A DNA stretch of 64,000 bases from Mucilaginibacter_A sp964251965 (GTDB taxonomy: Bacteria; Bacteroidota; Bacteroidia; Sphingobacteriales; Sphingobacteriaceae): contig CAXULQ010000001.1 of assembly GCA_964251965.1 (NCBI GenBank), forward strand, positions 62,001 through 126,000, read 5' to 3'. The translations under genes were made by a program, and so were the position numbers. The stretch's first letter is position 1; the number at the start of each line of letters is the position of its first letter. The notes under the pieces are model-generated. The model had not been told where the DNA came from, made no database searches, and saw only the letters and a list, made by a program, of their open reading frames with translations. This document shows positions 32,801 through 40,846 of the stretch, piece after piece.

Positions 32801-33361
32801 ATGATACTAAAAACAACAACAAAATGGATCGCTGCAGCAATGCTTATTTTAATCGCCGGAAGTCAATCCCAGGCACAAACAATTACAAAAAAGAAAACAG
32901 CTAAAGATTCTAAAAATGTTTTCAGAATGGGTTTAGGTTTAGAAGCAGGTTATCCAACTAAAAATTTTTCTAACTTTGAATTGGGCGGAACAGTACGTTT
33001 GCAATACGATTTGGGCAGCAACTTGTCGTTAACTTTAACGCCTGGTTATTATCATTTCTTTGGTGAAAATAACAAGGTTTTTTATTCTGATAAAGGCTTA
33101 GCGTATTCTACAGATTTAAACATGATTCCGGTAAAAGTTGGTTTAAAATCCTTCTTCGCCCCAAACTTCTATTTAAGTGCAGAAACTGGTGCCGGATTTG
33201 AATTAGACCATGCACAAGAAACAAAATTAATTTTGTCGCCCGGAATTGGATATGCTGGCAACCATGGTTTGGATATTGGCTTGCGTTACGAAAACTTCTC
33301 TGGCAACCATACCAATTATAGTATAATTGGATTGCGCGTAGCATATGGATTTAAATTATAG
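32801..33361 (+). CDS. Outer-membrane beta-barrel protein
   Basis: A 186-residue protein with a signal peptide (AAMLILIAGSQSQAQ, cleavage near residue 26). The mature part has a short basic linker and then alternating amphipathic strands (FRMGLGLEAGYP, GTVRLQYDLG, LSLTLTPGYYHFFG), ending in a strand with an aromatic residue near the C-terminus (RVAYGFKL). It fits the porin/OMP_b-brl superfamily. No substrate can be assigned. It is flanked by terminators, so probably monocistronic. Confidence 0.65.
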   Translation: MILKTTTKWIAAAMLILIAGSQSQAQTITKKKTAKDSKNVFRMGLGLEAGYPTKNFSNFELGGTVRLQYDLGSNLSLTLTPGYYHFFGENNKVFYSDKGLAYSTDLNMIPVKVGLKSFFAPNFYLSAETGAGFELDHAQETKLILSPGIGYAGNHGLDIGLRYENFSGNHTNYSIIGLRVAYGFKL

Positions 33362-33363
33362 GC

Positions 33364-33377
33364 GATAAAAGAAGCAT
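33364..33377 (-). repeat. Dispersed motif
   Basis: GATAAAAGAAGCAT, perfect consensus on the minus strand, starting 2 bases after the barrel-protein stop codon and directly before its terminator. Confidence 0.65.
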
Positions 33378-33381
33378 CAAC

Positions 33382-33417
33382 AAAAAGTCCCGCCATAATT
33401 TGGCTGGGACTTTTTTT
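33382..33417 (+). terminator. Rho-independent terminator
   Basis: AAAAAGTCCC (33382-33391) pairs with GGGACTTTTT from 33407, with GCC/GGC inner pairs and a T run. Confidence 0.8.
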
Positions 33418-33547
33418 GTGGGATGAAGGAGCATCCAATTGTAAATATGCATAGCAAGTTATCAAAGTAAACCGGATTTTCGCTTTATCCCTGAATCTAT
33501 AATCTATATATTTGAGTAACAAAGCCACAATTCAAAAAACCTCAATT

Positions 33548-33928
33548 ATGTTAAAAGATAGTAAAGCATTTAGTGGGTTTTCGGTAGATGATATTGCTAA
33601 AGCTAAACAATTTTATGGCGTTACACTTGGATTAGAAATTTCGGAAGAAATGTATGGCATGTTAAGGCTGCATCTGATTAATGGAAGTAGTATAATTGTT
33701 TATCCTAAACCAAACCATCAACCTGCAACTTTTACAATTTTAAATTTCCCGGTAAGTGATATTGAGCAAACTGTTGATAAATTAAACAAGCTGGGCGTAC
33801 AATTTGAAAAGTATGATACACCATATTTAAAAACTGACGAAAAAGGTATTTGCAGAGGGAAACCTTTGGTTGCATGGTTTAAAGATCTGGCAGGTAATAT
33901 TTTATCGGTGATAGAAGAACATGATTAA
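33548..33928 (+). CDS. VOC family protein (glyoxalase/bleomycin-resistance fold)
   Basis: A 126-residue protein from the ATG at 33548; an in-frame TTG at 33512 is less likely. Two beta-alpha-beta-beta-beta modules are visible: AFSGFSVDDIAKAKQFYGVTLGLEIS with MLRLHLINGSSIIVYP, then TILNFPVSDIEQTVDKLNKLGVQFEKY with WFKDLAGNILSVIEE. The terminal Glu of the second module fits a metal ligand, but the first-module His ligand is not evident. Substrate is unknown. A decayed fragment follows 18 bases later. Confidence 0.8.
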   Translation: MLKDSKAFSGFSVDDIAKAKQFYGVTLGLEISEEMYGMLRLHLINGSSIIVYPKPNHQPATFTILNFPVSDIEQTVDKLNKLGVQFEKYDTPYLKTDEKGICRGKPLVAWFKDLAGNILSVIEEHD

Positions 33929-33946
33929 ATTTAAACCTTTTATAAA

Positions 33947-34146
33947 ATGATGAAATTGAGTGTGTACTTCGGCTTGAACAGTCGTTGCGAAGAAGCCATG
34001 AACTATTACAAAAATTGTTTGGTATACGCTTACCATTTTTGGCGTTGCTAAAACCTTCGGTGTAATTGCTATCCTTCAAGCGGTTTGAAAAAGAGCAAAG
34101 CCTTTTTACTATTCCAAATTCAAACATAGCAGATTATGAGGATTAA
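33947..34146 (+). pseudogene. Remnant of a PhnB-like VOC gene
   Basis: The ATG at 33947 opens 34 codons (MMKLSVYFGLNSRCEEAMNYYKNCL...) that match the start of PhnB-like VOC proteins, usually about 140 residues, then stops at 34049. A second fragment in another frame ends at 34146 (...FEKEQSLFTIPNSNIADYED) and may be the tail of the same or another gene. I read this as a gene shortened by deletion and frameshift. The first part is convincing; the origin of the second part is not. Confidence 0.45.
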
Positions 34147-34270
34147 TTGATACGAGAATAAATGTTTTACTAAATATTAAAACCAATTGTATTTGATGCC
34201 TGTTGATTTCCTGTGCTGAGGTTTTACAAAAACCGATTGGTTTAATCTCAGCTTAAAATAAAGTTCATCT

Positions 34271-34284
34271 CATAAAAACAGCAT
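34271..34284 (-). repeat. Dispersed motif, CTG form, upstream of adh
   Basis: CATAAAAACAGCAT, one mismatch, ending 2 bases before the alcohol dehydrogenase ATG. Confidence 0.45.
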
Positions 34285-34286
34285 CA

Positions 34287-35363
34287 ATGACACAAATTAA
34301 AGCGAAAGGCTACGGCGCAAGTGGATCTATCTTAAGTACACTAAAACCAATGGATTTTGAACGGGAAGCACCAAAAAACGACCAGGTATTAATCGACGTA
34401 TTATATTGTGGTGTTTGTCATTCAGATTTGCACCAGGTTAAAAACGATTGGGGCAATACGGTTTATCCCTGTGTACCCGGGCACGAAATTGTAGGTAAAG
34501 TGATAGAAGCCGGAAGTGGTGTAACCAAATTTAAAGTGGGCGACGTGGTAGGCGTGGGTTGTATGATCGATTCGTGCGGTGTTTGCCATTCTTGTATTGA
34601 AGGAGATGAAAACTATTGCGAAGGCCCAAAAAGCTGGACGGCCACTTACAACGGTCCGATGAAACCTGATGGCACAAATACTTTCGGTGGTTACTCCAAT
34701 AATTTAGTGGTAAAAGAAGCATTTGTATTAAAAATCCCGGATGCTTTGGATATCAAAGCTGCCGCCCCAATTCTTTGCGCCGGCGTTACTACTTATTCGC
34801 CGTTAAAGCATTGGAATATTAAAGCGGGCGACAAAGTTGGCATAGTTGGTTTGGGCGGTTTAGGCCATATGGCTGTTCAACTGGCTAAAGCAATGGGTGC
34901 CGAAGTTACAGTGATTACAACATCCAAAGAAAAACAAGCCGATGCTGAGCGTTTTGGTGCACACGAAGTTTTAATTTCTAAAGACGAAGCAGCAATGACC
35001 AAACACGAATCAAGTTTGGATTTCATTCTGAATACCATACCCGATGAGTACGACATTACTTTGTACACGCCTTTATTAAAACGCGACGGAACTATTGTAG
35101 CAGTTGGTTTATTAATGCCGTATAAAAAACCATTGAACAATATGAAAATGGCTTCCAAGCGCCACTCTGTTGCCGGTTCATTAATTGGCAGTATTAAAGA
35201 AACCCAGGAAGTGCTTGATTTTTGTGCCGAACATCACATTCTACCAGAAGTAGAAATGATTAAAATCCAAGACATCAACAAAGCTTTCGACAAATTGCTG
35301 GACAAAGAAGTGCGTTACCGTTACGTGATTGATATGCAATCTTTGAAAGAGGAAATAGCTTAG
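34287..35363 (+). CDS. Zinc-dependent NAD(P)-dependent alcohol dehydrogenase (CAD/YahK-like)
   Basis: A 358-residue medium-chain dehydrogenase. Catalytic zinc ligands are in CGVCHSDLHQ and GHEIVGKV. The structural zinc has the four-Cys pattern in SCGVCHSCIEGDENYC. The Rossmann motif GLGGLGHMAVQLAKAMG follows. The overall pattern is that of the cinnamyl-alcohol-dehydrogenase-like aldehyde reductases (YahK, AdhA), which usually prefer NADPH. A dispersed motif is inside at 34709. A terminator follows 165 bases downstream. Confidence 0.93.
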   Translation: MTQIKAKGYGASGSILSTLKPMDFEREAPKNDQVLIDVLYCGVCHSDLHQVKNDWGNTVYPCVPGHEIVGKVIEAGSGVTKFKVGDVVGVGCMIDSCGVCHSCIEGDENYCEGPKSWTATYNGPMKPDGTNTFGGYSNNLVVKEAFVLKIPDALDIKAAAPILCAGVTTYSPLKHWNIKAGDKVGIVGLGGLGHMAVQLAKAMGAEVTVITTSKEKQADAERFGAHEVLISKDEAAMTKHESSLDFILNTIPDEYDITLYTPLLKRDGTIVAVGLLMPYKKPLNNMKMASKRHSVAGSLIGSIKETQEVLDFCAEHHILPEVEMIKIQDINKAFDKLLDKEVRYRYVIDMQSLKEEIA

Positions 35364-35503
35364 AAATTTTCTTGTAGTGTGAAAAGCCGCTTTGTAAGGA
35401 ATTATAAAGCCAAATTTGCTCTAACTGCCTGCATATAATTGAAAGTGATTAAAGGAGGCTGTATTATAAATATGAATGTGGAAAATTAAGCTTGAAAGGT
35501 ATC

Positions 35504-35517
35504 GATAAAAGAAGTAG
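35504..35517 (-). repeat. Dispersed motif
   Basis: GATAAAAGAAGTAG, one mismatch at the last base, in the adh-aspC convergent gap just before the terminator. Confidence 0.55.
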
Positions 35518-35525
35518 CCAGATAC

Positions 35526-35562
35526 AAAAAGTCCTGCCAGGAGTTTTCTTAGCAGGACTTTC
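35526..35562. terminator. Rho-independent terminator, likely bidirectional (adh / aspC)
   Basis: AAAGTCCTGC (35528-35537) pairs with GCAGGACTTT (35552-35561). A and T runs flank both sides, between convergent genes. Confidence 0.8.
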
Positions 35563-35568
35563 TATGTT

Positions 35569-35582
35569 GATAAAAACAGCAT
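35569..35582 (-). repeat. Dispersed motif, CTG form, at the aspC stop codon
   Basis: GATAAAAACAGCAT ending on the last base of the minus-strand aminotransferase gene. Confidence 0.5.
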
Positions 35583-36775
35583 CAACTCAACTTTGCAAAC
35601 GCTTCCTTAATCCGTTTAACAGCTTCTCTCAATTTATCTTCCGCAGCAGCATAAGATAAACGGATACAATTATCATCACCAAAAGAATCGCCGCCAACAA
35701 CCGCAACTTGCGCTTCTTCTAACAAGTAAATAGAAAGTTCGGCAGCATCAGCATAAACTTTTCCGTTGTATTGTTTACCAAAATAATAGCTCACATCCGG
35801 GAAAAAGTAAAATGCGCCATCTGGCAAATTCACTTTAATGTTTGGGATTTCTTTTAGCAAATCATAAACCAAATCACGACGTTTTTTAAACTCTACACGC
35901 ATCTTTTCAACCGATGAAAGTCCGCCTTCCAGCGCCGCAACACCAGCTTTTTGGGTGATGGAACAAGTGCCGGAAGTAATTTGCCCTTGCATTTTATCGC
36001 AAGCGGTAGCAATTTCTTTGTTGGAGGCCGTGTAGCCAATCCGCCAGCCCGTCATGGCAAAAGCTTTGGAAAAACCGTTGATGATGACGACGCGGTCTTT
36101 TACAGATGCAAATTGTGCAATAGATTCGTGCTTTGGCAAATAACTGATGTGCTCATAAATTTCATCCGATAAAATATAAACATGAGGATGTTTCTCAAAA
36201 ACTTTAACCAAACCGGCCAGTTCTTCTTTGCTGTAAACGCTTCCGGTTGGATTGCAGGGCGAAGAAAACATAAACAATTTAGATTTTGGCGTAATAGCTG
36301 CTTCCAATTGTTCTGGCGTAATTTTAAAATCCTGCTCCGCAGTGGCGTTTACAAAAACAGATTTTCCTTCGGCCAATTTCACTACTTCAGAATACGAAAC
36401 CCAGTAAGGCGTTGGGATAATTACTTCCTCGCCCGGGTTCACCAAACATAAAACTGCATTGGCAATGGCTTGCTTGGCACCGGTAGAAACCACAATGTCC
36501 GCGGCATCGTAGTCTAAGTTATTTTCAACCTTTAATTTATTGGCAATGGCTTTACGCAAATCCGGATATCCAGCCACCGGCGTGTAGTACGTAAAGTTTT
36601 TGTCCATTGCTTCTTTTGCAGCAGCTTTTATATGGTCTGGCGTATGGAAATCCGGTTCGCCAAAACTCAAACTGATAACATCTACGCCTTTTGCGGCCAG
36701 TTCGCGGCCCAATTTGGCCATTTTTATCGTAGCCGATTCGGAAAGATTATTGATCCTGTCACTTAAAATACTCAT
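35582..36775 (-). CDS. Pyridoxal-phosphate aspartate aminotransferase (class I)
   Basis: A 397-residue enzyme from the ATG at 36775 (MSILSDRINNLSESATIKMAKLGRELAAKG), the standard start of class I aspartate aminotransferases; the frame is open further upstream but lacks homology. The PLP Lys is in NGFSKAFAMTGWRIGY, with SSPCNPTGSVYS and the C-terminal Arg in CIRLSYA binding substrate. It transfers the amino group between aspartate and 2-oxoglutarate. A -7 promoter box lies 20 bases upstream. It is divergent from the CDF transporter. Confidence 0.92.
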   Translation of the reverse strand: MSILSDRINNLSESATIKMAKLGRELAAKGVDVISLSFGEPDFHTPDHIKAAAKEAMDKNFTYYTPVAGYPDLRKAIANKLKVENNLDYDAADIVVSTGAKQAIANAVLCLVNPGEEVIIPTPYWVSYSEVVKLAEGKSVFVNATAEQDFKITPEQLEAAITPKSKLFMFSSPCNPTGSVYSKEELAGLVKVFEKHPHVYILSDEIYEHISYLPKHESIAQFASVKDRVVIINGFSKAFAMTGWRIGYTASNKEIATACDKMQGQITSGTCSITQKAGVAALEGGLSSVEKMRVEFKKRRDLVYDLLKEIPNIKVNLPDGAFYFFPDVSYYFGKQYNGKVYADAAELSIYLLEEAQVAVVGGDSFGDDNCIRLSYAAAEDKLREAVKRIKEAFAKLS

Positions 36776-36795
36776 AATGATTGTGTTGTTGGCGG

Positions 36796-36803
36796 CAAAT
36801 ATA
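36796..36803 (-). promoter_or_regulatory. -7 promoter element (TATATTTG) for the aspartate aminotransferase gene
   Basis: On the minus strand TATATTTG fits TAnnTTTG, 21 bases before the ATG at 36775, a sensible distance. The -33 box is not obvious. Confidence 0.45.
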
Positions 36804-36840
36804 GAAAATAACTTTAAGCCGGTTTTTAGTGCCTTATTTA

Positions 36841-36848
36841 TATTTTTG
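36841..36848 (+). promoter_or_regulatory. -7 promoter element (TATTTTTG) for the CDF transporter
   Basis: TATTTTTG fits TAnnTTTG and lies 18 bases before the GTG chosen as start at 36867. It supports rejecting the longer reading frames that begin inside the divergent gene. Confidence 0.4.
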
Positions 36849-36866
36849 TGGCATAGAAACAGTATA

Positions 36867-37868
36867 GTGCAGTTGCAAAAAAAAATCATTTTATACGCGT
36901 TGATCACCGGGTTTATCCTGATGATTGCCAAGTTTATAGCTTACTTCATTACGGATTCCAACTTTATTTTAGCCGATGCCGCCGAAAGTATTGTTAATGT
37001 AGTAGCCAGTGCATTCGCTTTTTTCAGCATCTGGTTTTCTGCCCTTCCGCGCGACATCAACCATCCTTACGGGCATGGCAAAGTGGAATTTTTCTCCGTT
37101 TTTCTGGAGGGTGCGCTCATCATGGTTGCCGGCATCATCATTATTATAAAGTCTGTTTACAACCTTTTTTATCCGCACGAAGTTCAGCAAATATTGATTG
37201 GTGCAATTATTATAGGCATTACGGGCATCATCAACGGTTTGCTCGGTTTTTACATGATCCGCCTGGGAAAAAAAATGCTTTCGATTACCATTGAAGGTGA
37301 CGGACGGCATTTGATAACCGATGCCGTAACCAGTGCAGGTTTAGTTTTGGGTTTAGTGCTGATTTATTTTACCAAAATCGGGATGCTGGATAGTGTGCTT
37401 TCTATTGCAGTTGGTTTGTTCATCGTTTACACGGCTTATAAATTGGTGCGAAAATCAGTTGCCGGATTGATGGACGAAGCTGATTTTTCGATGGTTGACG
37501 ATATTTTAAAAATTCTGAACGACAACCGAAAGGAAGAATGGATCGACATACACAATCTGCGCGCCCAACGTTACGGCAACGAGCTGCACATTGATTGCCA
37601 CATGACGTTGCCAAATTATTTTGACTTAACGCGTGTTCATCATGAAGTTTCTTTGGCCGATGAATTTGTAAACCAGTTTGCACACATCAAAACGGAATTT
37701 TTTATCCATGCTGATCCTTGCCTGCCCGAATGCTGCTACTATTGCCGGATGCCAAATTGCCCGATCCGCGCTCATGAAAAAACAATTGATTACGTTTGGG
37801 ATATGGAACGCGTGGCGCAAAACAACAAGCATTTTGCAACTGAGCACCAGGAAGTTTTGCATACTTAA
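36867..37868 (+). CDS. Cation diffusion facilitator family transporter
   Basis: About 333 residues if the GTG at 36867 is the start; a TTG six bases later is an alternative. The open frame reaches 36600, but that part is antisense to the aminotransferase gene. Helices I-II carry ADAAESIVNVVAS, and the HPYGHGKVEF loop is the CDF hallmark; six helices and a cytoplasmic domain follow. The C-terminus has an unusual Cys-rich motif (HADPCLPECCYYCRMPNCPI), a likely extra metal site. It should export Zn, Fe or Co by proton antiport. Confidence 0.88.
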   Translation: MQLQKKIILYALITGFILMIAKFIAYFITDSNFILADAAESIVNVVASAFAFFSIWFSALPRDINHPYGHGKVEFFSVFLEGALIMVAGIIIIIKSVYNLFYPHEVQQILIGAIIIGITGIINGLLGFYMIRLGKKMLSITIEGDGRHLITDAVTSAGLVLGLVLIYFTKIGMLDSVLSIAVGLFIVYTAYKLVRKSVAGLMDEADFSMVDDILKILNDNRKEEWIDIHNLRAQRYGNELHIDCHMTLPNYFDLTRVHHEVSLADEFVNQFAHIKTEFFIHADPCLPECCYYCRMPNCPIRAHEKTIDYVWDMERVAQNNKHFATEHQEVLHT

Positions 37869-37873
37869 TATGA

Positions 37874-37887
37874 ATGCTTCTTTTATC
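37874..37887 (+). repeat. Dispersed motif
   Basis: ATGCTTCTTTTATC, perfect consensus, six bases after the CDF stop and 13 bases before the next ATG; the tail GATTAAAAATTT follows. Confidence 0.65.
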
Positions 37888-37899
37888 GATTAAAAATTT

Positions 37900-38358
37900 A
37901 TGCTGAAAAAATATCCTTTTAACGTCCGGGTTTATGGTTTGCTTTTGAATGAAAACAACCAGCTTTTAATTAGCGACGAAAAGGAATACGGTATGTTTTT
38001 CTCTAAATTCCCTGGCGGTGGTTTGAAATATGGCGAAGGTTTGATCGATGGATTAAAGCGGGAATTTTTAGAAGAATGTTTTTTCGAGATAGAAGTGATC
38101 AGCCATTTTTACACAACCGATTTTTTCCTGAAATCTGCTTTTGATAACACGCAAATTATCAGCGTTTACTATCTCGTAAAAAATCTCGATACCATAAATT
38201 TGCCGGTAAAAACAGTACCGTTTGATTTTGAAGGAATAGAAGAAGGCGAAATTTTACAAGCTTTCCGTTGGATCGATTTGGATCAGCTTAAAATAGAAGA
38301 CATTACTTTTCCGGCAGATCAAAAAGCCGTACAATTACTTTTAAACAGCAGAAAATGA
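37900..38358 (+). CDS. NUDIX hydrolase
   Basis: A 152-residue Nudix protein. The Nudix box runs from G40 through E46, R54-E55 and E58-E59, but the usual Gly near its end is Phe (EECFFEI). The metal-binding Glu residues are intact, so hydrolysis of a nucleoside diphosphate derivative is still likely. Its stop overlaps the bioA start by four bases (ATGA), so the two are translationally coupled. A role next to biotin synthesis is not obvious. Confidence 0.85.
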   Translation: MLKKYPFNVRVYGLLLNENNQLLISDEKEYGMFFSKFPGGGLKYGEGLIDGLKREFLEECFFEIEVISHFYTTDFFLKSAFDNTQIISVYYLVKNLDTINLPVKTVPFDFEGIEEGEILQAFRWIDLDQLKIEDITFPADQKAVQLLLNSRK

Positions 38359-39620
38359 ATTGGGCAGAACGCGATTTAAAAGTGATCTGGCATCCGTACA
38401 CACAAATGCAAACTGCCGCGCCGCCAATTCCAATTGTCCGTGGCGAAGGTGCTTTGTTGTTTGATGACGAAGGAAAAGCTTATTTGGATGCGGTTTCTTC
38501 CTGGTGGGTCAACATTCATGGCCATGCGCATCCGTATATCGCCAAAAGAGTTTCAGAACAATTGCAAACTTTGGAGCATGTAATTTTTGCAGGTTTTACG
38601 CATCCAACCGCAATCCAACTTGCAGAAAACTTGTTGGCCATTCTTCCGGATAATCAGCAAAAAGTATTTTATTCTGATAATGGTTCAACAGCGGTAGAAG
38701 TCGCTTTAAAAATGTGCATGCAATTTTGGAGTAATCAAAATAAAACTCGTACTAAAATTGTAGCCTTTAAAAATGCCTATCACGGCGATACTTTTGGTGC
38801 GATGTCGGTAAGTGCGCGCTCAGCTTTTACAGCTTCTTTTGATCCGTATTTGTTTGAAGTTGAGTTTATTGATTTGCCGAATAAGGAGAATTTGGAAACT
38901 ATTTGCCATCAGCTATCAGCTATCAGCCATGAACTAATCTGCTTCATCTTTGAACCATTAGTTCAAGGTTCTGCCGGAATGTTGATGTACGAAGCCAAAT
39001 ACTTGGATGAATTGATGAAGCATTGCCGGCAGGAAAATATCTTATTGATTGCCGATGAAGTAATGACGGGTTTTGGCCGTACCGGGAAACGTTTTGCATG
39101 CGATCATTTACAGGAAAAGCCTGATCTGATGTGTTTTAGCAAAGGTTTAACCGGCGGAACGATGCCGCTTGGAATTACCACTTGCACCAATACAATTTAC
39201 GAAGCATTTCTATCAGAAGATAAACACAAAACGCTTTTTCACGGCCATTCTTTCACCGCAAATCCGGTTGCTTGTGCTGCTGCTTTGGCCAGTTTGGATC
39301 TGTTCCTGCAACCAGAAACGATGGAAAATATTGATCGGATTTGTAAACGTCACCAAGAATTTGCCGATAAAAACAGTATTCATCCAAAACTGAAAACCAT
39401 TCGGCAAACAGGAACTATTTTGGCGATGGAGTGGAACACGGAAAACGGGACTTCTTATTTTAGCAACTTGCGAGATCGGCTTTACCAATTCTTTCTAAAA
39501 AAACAAATTATTTTAAGGCCGCTTGGCAATATCATTTATTTTTTAACGCCTTATTGTATTACCGATTTGCAACTTGACCAGCTTTATGCTGCTGTTGAAG
39601 ATGCACTCGAAAAAATTTAA
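38355..39620 (+). CDS. bioA: Adenosylmethionine-8-amino-7-oxononanoate aminotransferase
   Basis: A 421-residue class III aminotransferase that makes 7,8-diaminopelargonate from KAPA using SAM as amino donor. WHPYTQM at the N-terminus (SAM/KAPA pocket), SWWVNIHGHAHP, the YHGDTFGAMS loop, the DEVMTGFGRTGK segment and the PLP Lys in CFSKGLTGG identify BioA rather than other class III enzymes. It overlaps the Nudix gene by four bases and is followed 3 bases later by the ferritin-like gene. bioF and bioD face it from downstream. A CTG-form motif is inside (39366). Confidence 0.96.
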   Translation: MNWAERDLKVIWHPYTQMQTAAPPIPIVRGEGALLFDDEGKAYLDAVSSWWVNIHGHAHPYIAKRVSEQLQTLEHVIFAGFTHPTAIQLAENLLAILPDNQQKVFYSDNGSTAVEVALKMCMQFWSNQNKTRTKIVAFKNAYHGDTFGAMSVSARSAFTASFDPYLFEVEFIDLPNKENLETICHQLSAISHELICFIFEPLVQGSAGMLMYEAKYLDELMKHCRQENILLIADEVMTGFGRTGKRFACDHLQEKPDLMCFSKGLTGGTMPLGITTCTNTIYEAFLSEDKHKTLFHGHSFTANPVACAAALASLDLFLQPETMENIDRICKRHQEFADKNSIHPKLKTIRQTGTILAMEWNTENGTSYFSNLRDRLYQFFLKKQIILRPLGNIIYFLTPYCITDLQLDQLYAAVEDALEKI

Positions 39621-39623
39621 TTT

Positions 39624-40244
39624 ATGAAACTACATCATATTTTACCAGCCATCGTTGCCAATCCAGCTTTGCATGCCAAATGGTTGAATACTTTATCGTT
39701 AATGGAAAACACCGGTGCAAGGAAAATTTCTGCAAGTGAAGATACCGAAACGGTAACTTACATTATTTTAAAACATGCTGCGGAAGAACATCGGCATGCG
39801 TTTTACTTAAAAAAACAATTGGAGAAATTAGATGGGAACTTGTGTCCAACTTATGCTGCCAATTATTTACTTGCACCACGGGAAAGCAAATTTTACCTCA
39901 ACCGTTTAGACTTGGAAGTTTGCAGATATTTAAAAGCTGAACTTGGATTGGCCGGAAAAGAACTTCGTTTTGCAGCTTATTTGTTGGTTACTTATGCTAT
40001 CGAAGTTCGTGCCGATGAATTGTATCCAATTTACCAGGAAGCTTTAAGTGATGCCGAAAGCAAAGTCAACGTAAAATCTATTATCTTGGAAGAAGAAGGG
40101 CACTTGGAAGAAATGCTGAACCAACTGCGGCAATTCTCGGCAGATTGGGAAAAACATGCGGTAAAAGCAGTAACAATTGAAACGGCATTGTTTGAAACCT
40201 GGGTTAATGGTTTGGAAAAAGAAGTTACAATTGCGGCAAACTAA
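39624..40244 (+). CDS. Ferritin-like diiron-type protein in the biotin cluster
   Basis: A 206-residue all-helical protein with two ExxH metal motifs, E55-x-x-H58 (KHAAEEHRHAF) and E157-x-x-H160 (ILEEEGHLEEM), plus E98 and E127 in intervening helices. This spacing is that of a ferritin-like four-helix bundle with a carboxylate-bridged diiron site. There is no signal peptide. It starts 3 bases after bioA and ends 13 bases before the convergent bioD stop. It is not one of the classical biotin enzymes; an oxygenase role in making or recycling a biotin precursor is possible but inferred only from position. Confidence 0.7.
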   Translation: MKLHHILPAIVANPALHAKWLNTLSLMENTGARKISASEDTETVTYIILKHAAEEHRHAFYLKKQLEKLDGNLCPTYAANYLLAPRESKFYLNRLDLEVCRYLKAELGLAGKELRFAAYLLVTYAIEVRADELYPIYQEALSDAESKVNVKSIILEEEGHLEEMLNQLRQFSADWEKHAVKAVTIETALFETWVNGLEKEVTIAAN

Positions 40245-40257
40245 CTTCTTTGTTATT

Positions 40258-40836
40258 TTAGCTTTTCATCCAATCCAAATAATCGTACTTCAATTCAGGA
40301 TGTAAACCTTTAATCACATTTTCCGAATATGCTTCTTTTATGCCATTAAAAACAACACGGTTAATTGGTAAACTTCGGCTTTTTAACATTTCAATAGAAA
40401 GCAAAGTATGGTTAATACTTCCCAAATAATGCATTACTACCAAAACAACTTCGGCTTGTAATTGACTGATCAAATCAATAATTAAAAAATAACTATTTAA
40501 CGGAACCATCAAACCGCCGGCACCTTCAATTATTAGTTGGTTTTGAGTTTTTGGGAGAATTATTTTACTTGGATCAATCTCAATTCCATCCAAGTCGGCA
40601 GATTTATGCGGAGAAAAAGGCTGCGTTAAACGATAAGCTTCAGGATGAAAAATTGAAATTGGATTTTTAATCATACTTCGTACTTTCATTGTATCAGATT
40701 TATCCAAATCTCCTGATTGTATCGGTTTCCAGTAATCGGCTTGCAACTTCTCCACCAAATTTGCCGAAACATAAGTTTTGCCAACGCCGGTTCCAATTCC
40801 GGTTACAAATAGAGGTTTAGGTTGATATGTATTCAT
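40258..40836 (-). CDS. bioD: Dethiobiotin synthetase
   Basis: About 192 residues from the ATG at 40836. The P-loop FVTGIGTGVGKTYVS, DYWKPIQSGD, FSPHKSAD and IIEGAGGLMVPLN are BioD hallmarks: ATP-dependent closure of the ureido ring of biotin. An upstream ATG at 40857 lies inside the end of bioF, where the heptamer ACTATGA is repeated, and would give overlapping translation; the shorter start leaves 10 bases after the bioF stop. It is second in the bioF-bioD operon. A motif lies inside (40329). Confidence 0.93.
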   Translation of the reverse strand: MNTYQPKPLFVTGIGTGVGKTYVSANLVEKLQADYWKPIQSGDLDKSDTMKVRSMIKNPISIFHPEAYRLTQPFSPHKSADLDGIEIDPSKIILPKTQNQLIIEGAGGLMVPLNSYFLIIDLISQLQAEVVLVVMHYLGSINHTLLSIEMLKSRSLPINRVVFNGIKEAYSENVIKGLHPELKYDYLDWMKS

Positions 40837-40846
40837 TGGTTTTAGT

